Assembly (NCBI GenBank): GCA_031269165.1
Contig: JAISZQ010000338.1
Span: 1 to 18,907 of the forward strand
Length of the DNA stretch: 18,907 nucleotides
Direction: 5' to 3'
Source: Spirochaetaceae bacterium
GTDB lineage: Bacteria > Spirochaetota > Spirochaetia > Treponematales > Breznakiellaceae
Positions 1 to 5,631 of this stretch are shown piece after piece. Under the pieces are notes generated by a model. It did not search any database and was not told the origin of the DNA. It worked only from the letters and a program-made list of their open reading frames with translations. The first letter of the stretch is position 1, and each line of letters starts with the position of its first letter. Position numbers and translations under genes: made by a program.

Positions 1-113
1 TATAGGCACGAGATGATGAGCGACACCACGCAGGGTATCGCAAACTTGGGGAGCAGGCGGCGTATCGGCTCGTCCAGCATAAAAGCCGCCCCGCCCCGGT
101 GTTGAGGTTCCAT
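1..113 (-). CDS. MATE-family efflux transporter, N-terminal fragment (runs off window)
   Basis: Reading the minus strand from the ATG at 111-113 gives 37 codons before the window ends. The peptide contains MLDEPIRRLLPKFAIPCVVS followed by a hydrophobic stretch. The pattern of short acidic lead, basic residues, then K-F/M-A-I-P and the first membrane helix is the typical N-terminus of MATE (multi-antimicrobial extrusion) cation/drug antiporters of the inner membrane. A very good Shine-Dalgarno, AAGGAGGG (complement of 118-125), sits 4 nt upstream of the start. A TATAAT hexamer on the minus strand (185-190) could be a -10 box, but I see no good -35. The gene is divergent from the sugar operon. 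The substrate cannot be inferred from a fragment this short. Confidence 0.72.
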   Translation of the reverse strand, partial: MEPQHRGGAAFMLDEPIRRLLPKFAIPCVVSLIISCL

Positions 114-306
114 AGAACCCTCCTTGAGAAAAAATATGTTGTGGACTCTTTATTGTGGAAAAGGTACCTAAAAACGACGCCTATATTATACACGGACGCA
201 ATCGGAAACTGCGGTGCTGACAGGCATGATCAGTATGGGGTATGGGGGGAAAAGTTTCAAGGCCCCCGATCTTGCGGAAAATTTTTTGATTTTTTCAATT
301 TTTTTC

Positions 307-336
307 TTGACAAGCCAAAAAAAACGGGTTTATAAT
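307..336 (+). promoter_or_regulatory. Promoter of the sugar ABC operon
   Basis: A perfect -35 TTGACA (307-312) and a perfect -10 TATAAT (331-336) are separated by 18 bp. Transcription would begin at about 343, on the first base of the palindrome at 343-362, so a protein bound there would block initiation. Confidence 0.8.
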
Positions 337-342
337 TAAATA

Positions 343-362
343 TAACCTAATGCATTAGGTTA
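343..362. promoter_or_regulatory. Perfect 20-bp palindromic operator, probable LacI-family site
   Basis: TAACCTAATGCATTAGGTTA is its own reverse complement over all 20 bases. It lies 6 bp downstream of the -10 box and covers the expected transcription start, a classic repressor position. LacI-family operators are palindromes of about this length. The half-site TGCRTTAGGT recurs at the start of the LacI-family gene downstream (4584-4593), which links the two. That the encoded regulator binds here is inference. Confidence 0.7.
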
Positions 363-385
363 CAAATTATGTTCAGGAGGATAAT

Positions 386-1786
386 ATGGTTTATTCGAAC
401 AGAAGGAACGGAAGACTCGCGGTGGCGGGCCTTGTGGCAATCGGATTGTTGGCGCTCATCGCGTTTACGGCGTGCAACAAATCGCAGTCAAGCGCGGCGG
501 ACGGGAAAAAGCTCGTGGTCTACACGCATCAGACCCATCTCATTCTAGGCGATGAGAAGAAGGATGCGAGCGGGAACACCTACCGGGACCCCTCAACGGC
601 CTGGCAGAAGATTTTGACCGAGCGGTTTACCGAAGAAACCGGCATCGAGGTGGAGTTCGTCGGATACGGCTCGGACAGTAACGTGATCAAGCAGCTTTTG
701 CAGGTGCGCGATCCCGGACTGGATCTTTTCAGCGTGGGCTTTACGATGACCAACGCCGAATACGACCGGTACATGGCCCCCATCATGACGGTAGCCGAGG
801 CCGAGGCGATTTATGGCAAAGACTTTGTTGCCGCCATGCCGCAGGTCAACGGGACGCTCAGGCAGCTCAACATCGCAAAAGAATACGGCGAAGGTCTCAC
901 CTACAACGAAGATGTGATCAAGGCGGCAGGCTATGATGCAATTCCCGGCACCATCGGCGAATTTGAAAAAATGCTGCAAAAAATCAAAGATTCGGGAAAA
1001 ACGCCGATTTCCCTGCACCGGGTCGAAAACTGGCCGATGTTTGTGCTGTCTAATGTCGCTTCTTATGTAGGCGGCAGAGCCGACAGTTTTGTGAAAATGC
1101 TGGACGATCCCGAACCGTTTAGCCCGGAATATCCGGTCGGCAAGACGATTAAAATGTATACCGAGTGGAAATCCAAAGGATTCTTCGAGCAGGAAGTGTA
1201 TCCCGATTTCGGGATCGCGATGGATTCCGTCGCCCAAGGGAAAGCCGGGATGCTGTTTTTTGGCACGTGGGTCATACAGCAGGTGATAAGCCGCGTTCCG
1301 CAGGGCGCCAGTCCCGACGTGATCAAATTTGACGCGCCGCCTGATTTTGGCAACGGGCGGTACATTCTGGTCAATAATGCCCAGCCCTACGCGATTAACG
1401 CGGGAACCAAGCATCTTGAGGAAGCAAAACAGTACCTCGATTTCCTCGCCCGCTCGCCTGAATATTTGGCGCAGATCGGCTGCATCGCTACGCACAAGGA
1501 TGTTAAGCCGATTGCCCCGGCGCAGTTCGCGCTGATCCAAGAGCGCGTTGAACGCGGCGAAGTACAGCAGATGATTATCCCGCCTCTTACCCAGAACAGC
1601 ATCGATAACGATGAAATACTGAAAGACGCCAACCTGCTGGCCGACCACAAATGGGCAGGGCTTCCGTTTGACGCGCTGGACATCACCCGGCCGAATGACT
1701 GGAACGCTTACAACGCGCAGATCAAGCGTCAGAACGATCTGTACAACCAATTCCGAAAAGAACGGGGCGCGTCCTATAAAAACTAA
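386..1786 (+). CDS. Carbohydrate ABC transporter substrate-binding lipoprotein
   Basis: A 466-aa extracytoplasmic solute-binding protein of the family 1 / CUT1 sugar-binder type. The N-terminus has basic residues, a hydrophobic segment (about 11-27) and a lipobox ending AFTAC, so Cys30 should be lipidated and anchor the protein to a membrane. The body shows typical family-1 features: a KLVVYTHQTH first strand, a glycine-rich GGRAD region, and GKAGMLFFGTWV, the usual 'G.aAM...G.W' hinge motif. RBS AGGAGG (375-380) is 5 nt from ATG 386. It is the first gene of an operon with the two permeases at 1868 and 2738, under the promoter and palindrome just upstream. The ligand is probably an oligosaccharide, judged from the esterase and LacI regulator nearby. 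Confidence 0.9.
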   Translation: MVYSNRRNGRLAVAGLVAIGLLALIAFTACNKSQSSAADGKKLVVYTHQTHLILGDEKKDASGNTYRDPSTAWQKILTERFTEETGIEVEFVGYGSDSNVIKQLLQVRDPGLDLFSVGFTMTNAEYDRYMAPIMTVAEAEAIYGKDFVAAMPQVNGTLRQLNIAKEYGEGLTYNEDVIKAAGYDAIPGTIGEFEKMLQKIKDSGKTPISLHRVENWPMFVLSNVASYVGGRADSFVKMLDDPEPFSPEYPVGKTIKMYTEWKSKGFFEQEVYPDFGIAMDSVAQGKAGMLFFGTWVIQQVISRVPQGASPDVIKFDAPPDFGNGRYILVNNAQPYAINAGTKHLEEAKQYLDFLARSPEYLAQIGCIATHKDVKPIAPAQFALIQERVERGEVQQMIIPPLTQNSIDNDEILKDANLLADHKWAGLPFDALDITRPNDWNAYNAQIKRQNDLYNQFRKERGASYKN

Positions 1787-1810
1787 ACTGAAACCGGAGT
1801 GAACGGAGCG

Positions 1811-1837
1811 TGTTCCGCGATTTGACACCGCGGAACA
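1811..1837 (+). other. Intergenic mRNA stem-loop between binding protein and first permease
   Basis: TGTTCCGCG (1811-1819) pairs with CGCGGAACA (1829-1837) around a 9-nt loop: a 9-bp perfect stem with no following T-run. In binding-protein operons such stems often protect the upstream mRNA so that the binder is made in excess over the permeases. That role here is inferred from position. Confidence 0.5.
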
Positions 1838-1867
1838 ACTTCGCCGCTTCTTTATAAGGAGAAACAA

Positions 1868-2737
1868 ATGCAAAAGTTACAAGACATGGAAAAACAAAAG
1901 CGTCTTTTGATCGTGGTTTTTTTGGCGGTGCCGCTGGTCATGCTTTTTGTTTTTAGTTATATCCCGATTATTTTTAACGTGTTTTTGGGATTCACCGACT
2001 GGGATGGGGTAACCAAAATGAAGGTTATCGGCCTGCGGAACTATCGGCGCATATTTTCCGACCCGCAGTATCTTCTGCTCTTCAGGAACTGCCTTTGGTA
2101 CCTTCTGGTGGCCGTGCCCCAACTGATACTTTCGTTCGTGCTGGCGATTCTCGTCAACGGAAAGTTTCGCGGTTTGAGCGTTTTCAAAGGCGTACTGATC
2201 TTCCCCTATATGCTGAACGGCATCATCGTAGCGGCCATTTTCATTACCTTTTTCAACAGCGGCGGAACCCTCAACACCATGCTGCGTGTGCTGGGCCTTG
2301 AATCTCTTGCCCGCAACTGGCTGCAAGACCTGAAAATCGTAAACCCGGCAATCGCATCTATCAGCATCTGGCGGTATTACGGCATGGCGTTCATCATGTT
2401 CTTTGGCTCGCTTCAGGCGATCCCGGCGGAACTGTACGAATCCGCCGCAATTGACGGTTGCAACAAATGGCAGGAAATCCGGCACATCTCGGTACCGTTC
2501 ATCAAAAAAGTGCTTTTCATCAACGTGCTGCTCAGTATTTCCGGGTCCATTCAGGTGTTCGAAATCCCCTACATCATGCTGGGAGGCGCGAACAACACCT
2601 CGGTGCCGGTTATCCAGATTCAGCAAAGCATGAACGACGGGCGCGTCGGATTCGCGGCGGCGATGTCGATCGTGGTATTCTTTGTGGTGGTCATTTCTGT
2701 CGGGCTGCAACGCCTGCTGGTCAAGGAGGAAGATTAA
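1868..2737 (+). CDS. Sugar ABC transporter permease, MalF/UgpA type
   Basis: A 289-aa inner-membrane permease of the CUT1 family. It has about six hydrophobic segments: the first at about 13-40, others near 74-96, 107-130, 163-184, 214-232 and 262-282. The cytoplasmic EAA loop that docks the ATPase is clear at about 189-210 (YESAAIDGCNKWQEIRHISV followed by P). RBS AAGGAG (1856-1861) is 6 nt from ATG 1868; an in-frame ATG at 1886 is an alternative start with poorer spacing. The stop TAA directly abuts the ATG of the second permease. No ATPase gene lies in the operon, so a shared MsmK/UgpC-like ATPase encoded elsewhere is presumably used, as is common for this family. Confidence 0.9.
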   Translation: MQKLQDMEKQKRLLIVVFLAVPLVMLFVFSYIPIIFNVFLGFTDWDGVTKMKVIGLRNYRRIFSDPQYLLLFRNCLWYLLVAVPQLILSFVLAILVNGKFRGLSVFKGVLIFPYMLNGIIVAAIFITFFNSGGTLNTMLRVLGLESLARNWLQDLKIVNPAIASISIWRYYGMAFIMFFGSLQAIPAELYESAAIDGCNKWQEIRHISVPFIKKVLFINVLLSISGSIQVFEIPYIMLGGANNTSVPVIQIQQSMNDGRVGFAAAMSIVVFFVVVISVGLQRLLVKEED

Positions 2738-3565
2738 ATGTTGTCGGAATCAAAACTTTATCAGACGATCCGGTATATTCTGCTCGTTCTCGCGGTGGCG
2801 TTTGTCATCGTGCCGCTCATCCCGGTGATTTTCATGGCGTTCAAGACGGGTGTTGAGTTTCGGGAAACTTCGGTGTTCAAAGCGCCGGAGAACTGGCTCA
2901 ATCTCTACAACTTCGCCTATGCTATCCGGGTTGGGCAACTGTTCAGCGCCCTGTTCACCACGCTGGTTGTCCTCGCGGTTTCGCTGTTTTTCGGGGTCAA
3001 CTTTTGCTGCATGGTGTCGTTTGTGTTACAGCGTTTCAATTTTCGCGGCAAAAAACTCGTGATGGGCGCGTACCTTTTGACCATGTTCATTCCGGTCGTA
3101 ACGACCCAAGTCGTCGTGTTCCGCATCATCTACGCGCTGGGCCTCGTAAACCACCCCGGTTCGCTCATGCTGCTGTATTCGGGCGTCGGCATTGTGGACA
3201 TTTACATCGTGATGAACATCCTCAACTCGATTCCCGTGTCGCTGGACGAGGCGGGGTTGCTGGACGGCGCGGGCTATTTCCGCATCTACTTTAGTATCAT
3301 CCTGCCTCTGCTGAAACCGGCCATCGTAACCCTGGCGGTCATCAAAGGCATCGGCATCTACAACGACTTCTATATCCCGAACCTCTACCTCATCCGGGGT
3401 GCGCAGACCCTGACTGTGGCGCTCTACCGCTTCTTCAGCGGCCTTTCCACGCCCTTCGAGGTCGTAAGCGCGGCGGTGTTGTTGGCGACCATTCCCATGC
3501 TGGCGCTCTTTTTGTTCTGCCAGCGATACATCTACAACGGCCTTGCCGGCGCGGTAAAATCGTAA
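2738..3565 (+). CDS. Sugar ABC transporter permease, MalG/UgpE type
   Basis: A 275-aa second permease of the CUT1 heterodimer. The hydrophobic N-terminal segment at about 12-34 is followed by the periplasmic loop with NLYNFAYA. The EAA motif is at about 170-190 (DEAGLLDGAGYFRIYFSIIL followed by P), and the C-terminal end RYIYNGLAGAVKS matches the usual 'q r y i v.GlT.GAVKg' ending of MalG-like permeases. RBS AAGGAGGA (2723-2730) lies inside the end of the preceding gene, and the ATG follows its stop codon with no gap, so translation is coupled. It forms the membrane channel together with the 1868-2737 product. Confidence 0.9.
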   Translation: MLSESKLYQTIRYILLVLAVAFVIVPLIPVIFMAFKTGVEFRETSVFKAPENWLNLYNFAYAIRVGQLFSALFTTLVVLAVSLFFGVNFCCMVSFVLQRFNFRGKKLVMGAYLLTMFIPVVTTQVVVFRIIYALGLVNHPGSLMLLYSGVGIVDIYIVMNILNSIPVSLDEAGLLDGAGYFRIYFSIILPLLKPAIVTLAVIKGIGIYNDFYIPNLYLIRGAQTLTVALYRFFSGLSTPFEVVSAAVLLATIPMLALFLFCQRYIYNGLAGAVKS

Positions 3566-3574
3566 GCCCGTCTG

Positions 3575-3602
3575 CCGCCGCCTGTGGTGGCGGAGGCGGC
3601 GG
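3575..3602 (+). terminator. GC-rich stem-loop after the sugar operon, possible terminator
   Basis: CCGCCGCC (3575-3582) pairs with GGCGGCGG (3595-3602) across a 12-nt loop, starting 9 nt after the last permease stop. There is no U-tract, so it is not a textbook intrinsic terminator. It could end or stabilise the operon mRNA. Confidence 0.35.
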
Positions 3603-3665
3603 AACAGGAACGAGCGTATTCTCCTTCTGGAAAGGGCACGGAGGAAAGGCACGGTCAACAAGTTT

Positions 3666-3677
3666 GGGAACAGGCTC
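3666..3677 (+). repeat. Repeat end GGGAACAGGCTC, left of the protease cassette
   Basis: GGGAACAGGCTC matches the right end of the complete element at 10884-11003. A matching left end, GAGGCTGTTCCAA, lies at 4541-4553, just after the protease stop. The two remnants bracket the 3856-4538 cassette in outward orientation. This may be chance or a trace of how the cassette arrived. Confidence 0.4.
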
Positions 3678-3748
3678 ACTCAGCATCATGCGCGTAATGG
3701 TTGTGAAAACGTGCGCCAAAACGGCCGTAAAACGGCCATAAAAAGGTC

Positions 3749-3777
3749 TTGACTATTTCTAAAATGCCGATTATAAT
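3749..3777 (+). promoter_or_regulatory. Promoter of the DUF5678-like/retropepsin cassette
   Basis: The -35 TTGACT (3749-3754) and -10 TATAAT (3772-3777) are separated by the ideal 17 bp. Transcription would begin near 3784, giving a leader of about 70 nt that contains the hairpin at 3797-3823. Confidence 0.75.
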
Positions 3778-3796
3778 GGTTTTTAGCAGTAGCGGT

Positions 3797-3823
3797 TGTT
3801 CCAAAACCTCACGTTTTGAAACA
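3797..3823 (+). repeat. GTTCCAAAAC-family hairpin in the cassette 5' leader, possible attenuator
   Basis: TGTTCCAAAAC (3797-3807) pairs with GTTTTGAAACA (3813-3823) with one mismatch, and is followed by GTTTTCC. The same hairpin sequence recurs at 10888-10916, 15596-15618 and 18010-18240, so it belongs to a genome repeat family. Here it sits between promoter and gene and could weaken transcription into the cassette. That role is inference. Confidence 0.5.
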
Positions 3824-3855
3824 GTTTTCCTAGATTTAAGGGAGAGGAGAAAAGT

Positions 3856-4143
3856 ATGTTTGATAAAGAAGAGGCATTTTTTGAGGCGCACAAGGAAGAG
3901 ATGCGGGTAAAGTATACCGGTAAGCGTATTCTTATCGTCGGGGACGAGATAAAGGGGGTTTTCGACAACGATGGAGAGGCGTACCGTACGGCCATTGAGA
4001 CGATGAAGCCCGGTGCTTTTATGATAAAGCGCGTAACCCGTACCGATGATGAGGCCGTTTGCCGCTACAGAAGCAGAGTCTTGAGCATTCAGCGTTCCGG
4101 TATGAATATAACGGGCTACCCAATGAACTTATCTCCGATATAA
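3856..4143 (+). CDS. Small DUF5678-like protein, overlaps the downstream protease gene
   Basis: A 95-aa soluble protein. The N-terminal 65 or so residues have a clear fold signature: an acidic helix (FDKEEAFFEAHKEEMRVKY), the strand GKRILIVGDEIKGVFD, a helix (EAYRTAIETMKPG) and a final strand FMIKRV. This resembles the DUF5678 pattern (short helix, 'gkwvai.dgev...G', helix, final strand), whose function is unknown. The last 25 or so residues look unstructured and lie over the next gene, so they may be overlap-driven. RBS GAGAGGAG (3842-3849) is 6 nt from ATG 3856. It has its own promoter (3749-3777). The overlap with the next gene is 85 nt, in the -1 frame. Family assignment is from pattern memory only; the reading frame itself is well supported. 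Confidence 0.65.
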   Translation: MFDKEEAFFEAHKEEMRVKYTGKRILIVGDEIKGVFDNDGEAYRTAIETMKPGAFMIKRVTRTDDEAVCRYRSRVLSIQRSGMNITGYPMNLSPI

Positions 4144-4538
4144 AGATACTGTCGTTGGATAATCCTCGCTTGCACGGCGTTTACTTGGGGGTATGGGACA
4201 CCGGGGCGACCACATCGCTGGTTACGCATAAAGTTTTTTCGGATTTAAACCTAACGCCGGTTGATACCGTAACGGTTCACGGCGTAAACAGTTCCGTCCG
4301 CGCGCAGGTGGTGGTTATCGACCTCATCCTCCCAAACGGAATTAAAATCTCCGGGGTTCGTGCTACCGTATCGGAAACACGGGGCATAGATATGCTTATC
4401 GGAATGGATATTATTCAATTGGGGGATTTTTCGATAAGTAACTTTGAAGGAAAAACAATATTCACCTTTGCTATGCCGCCCTTTCGTGATAGAACCGATT
4501 TATATGAGAAATCAATGCTGGTTGCCAAAGGAAATTAA
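4059..4538 (+). CDS. Retropepsin-like (clan AA) aspartic protease
   Basis: A 159-aa soluble protein. The catalytic signature of single-domain retroviral-type aspartic proteases is visible: VWDTGATTSLV with catalytic Asp47 (D47-T-G-A-T), and the second conserved hydrophobic-Gly element IDMLIGMDIIQLGDF (about 110-124). The stretch between them (VDTVTVHGVNSSVRAQVVVI) fits the flap region. Proteins of this type act as homodimers; no signal peptide is seen, so the protein is cytoplasmic. The frame opens only at 4053 and the first possible start is TTG 4059, with weak GAGG 4 nt before it. Translation is therefore probably coupled to, or frameshifted from, the overlapping upstream gene. Base composition is lower in GC than the neighbouring genes, which hints at acquisition. 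Its substrate is unknown. Confidence 0.7.
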   Translation: MPLQKQSLEHSAFRYEYNGLPNELISDIKILSLDNPRLHGVYLGVWDTGATTSLVTHKVFSDLNLTPVDTVTVHGVNSSVRAQVVVIDLILPNGIKISGVRATVSETRGIDMLIGMDIIQLGDFSISNFEGKTIFTFAMPPFRDRTDLYEKSMLVAKGN

Positions 4539-4540
4539 GA

Positions 4541-4553
4541 GAGGCTGTTCCAA
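4541..4553 (+). repeat. Repeat end GAGGCTGTTCCAA, right of the protease cassette
   Basis: Identical over its first 13 bases to the left end of the complete element at 10884-11003. It begins 2 nt after the protease stop codon, and the rest of the element is missing. Confidence 0.4.
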
Positions 4554-4575
4554 CCGGACGGTCGTGCCGAATCCA

Positions 4576-4595
4576 ATAAGTTATGCGTTAGGTAA
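4576..4595. promoter_or_regulatory. Putative autoregulatory operator at the LacI-family gene start
   Basis: Aligned with the perfect palindrome at 343-362, this site matches at 13 of 20 positions, and the right half TGCGTTAGGT differs by one base from TGCATTAGGT. It lies 2 nt before the ATG of the regulator, covering the place of its ribosome binding site. An autorepression site is the simplest reading, but one good half-site alone is modest evidence. Confidence 0.5.
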
Positions 4596-4597
4596 AA

Positions 4598-5614
4598 ATG
4601 GATAAGCGTATTAGAATGAGGGACGTCGCGCGGGAACTCGGCATCAGCGTGGTAACGGTGAGCAAGGCACTTGCCGGGAAAGAAGGTGTCGGCGAGCAAC
4701 TGCGGCAAAAAATTGTCCGCAAAGCGGCGGAACTGGGCTATGTGTACAACAATTTGCCCCGGAATCTTCTCTATGGAAGAAATTACAATATCGGGGTGCT
4801 GGTTTCCTCGCGCTACCTCGGATTCAGCTCGTTTTACTGGCGATTTTTGAAACAGCTCCTTGTCGCTCTGAAAAAGACCGCGTATTCCGCGTTGCTTGAA
4901 ATCGTCGAGGCGGACGAGGAGGCGGGGGCGGTGATTCCGTCTTTTATCCGGGACAACAAGGCGGACGGCGTGATCGTACTCGGACAGTTTTCTGATACGT
5001 ATCTTTCGTTTATCGCGGAACAGACGAAGAAGCGCGTCTTTCTCGACTTTTATTCCGAGATAGGGAGCACGGATTGTATCGCGACTAACAACTTTCTCGG
5101 TTCCTACAACTTGACCAAGCTGCTGATCGAGGCGGGACACGAGAAAATCGGGTTTATCGGCTCGCCAAAGGCCACCACGAGTATCCTCGACCGCTACGTG
5201 GGCTTCTGCAAGGCGATGCTTGAGGCGGCACTGCCCTATGATGCGGCCATTGAAGACCGAGACGCGCGGGGAGTCTATCTTGACCAGATGGACATCCGGC
5301 CGGAACATTACACGGCCTATGTGTGCAACAACGACCAGCTTGCCGGCGCGGTGATTAGCAACCTGCGCGGGCGGGGTTGCCGGGTGCCGGAGGACATTTC
5401 CCTTGCCGGGTTTGACAATGACAACGAGACGGTTACCGCCGGGGTTGGCGTAACGAGTTTTGAGGTGAATATTCAGGCGATGTGCGACGCGGCGCTGCGC
5501 GCGCTGATTGGGCATATCGAGTCGGATGACTATAAGCCGCAGGGCGTGCTGTTGATAGACGGCCGAATCGTGGAAAAGGCGTCGATTGCGCGGCAAAAAC
5601 GTAACAAAACGTGA
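4598..5614 (+). CDS. LacI-family transcriptional regulator
   Basis: A 338-aa sugar-responsive repressor. The N-terminal helix-turn-helix is textbook (RMRDVARELGISVVTVSKAL, about 6-25), followed by the helix LRQKIVRKAAELGYVYN and the hinge region NLPRNLLYGR (about 52-61). From about 64 a periplasmic-binding-protein-like effector domain begins (NIGVLVSSRYLG), including HEKIGFIGSP and DISLAGFDND, both typical of the Peripla_BP_3 core. Only a weak ribosome binding site (AGGT) precedes ATG 4598. It is followed after 17 nt by the esterase gene, so the two are likely co-transcribed. Related half-sites at 343-362 and 4576-4595 suggest it controls the sugar ABC operon and itself. Confidence 0.9.
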   Translation: MDKRIRMRDVARELGISVVTVSKALAGKEGVGEQLRQKIVRKAAELGYVYNNLPRNLLYGRNYNIGVLVSSRYLGFSSFYWRFLKQLLVALKKTAYSALLEIVEADEEAGAVIPSFIRDNKADGVIVLGQFSDTYLSFIAEQTKKRVFLDFYSEIGSTDCIATNNFLGSYNLTKLLIEAGHEKIGFIGSPKATTSILDRYVGFCKAMLEAALPYDAAIEDRDARGVYLDQMDIRPEHYTAYVCNNDQLAGAVISNLRGRGCRVPEDISLAGFDNDNETVTAGVGVTSFEVNIQAMCDAALRALIGHIESDDYKPQGVLLIDGRIVEKASIARQKRNKT

Positions 5615-5631
5615 AAAAGAGGAGAAGGGGC

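Noticed and set aside
99..335. Possible 78-aa gene on the plus strand upstream of the sugar operon
   Set aside because: It overlaps the MATE start and the operon promoter region, has no ribosome binding site, and gives a composition unlike any protein family.
593..1873. Long open frame (426 aa) on the minus strand across the sugar-binding protein gene
   Set aside because: It is the antisense shadow of a clear solute-binding protein gene in a GC-rich genome and has no recognisable motif.
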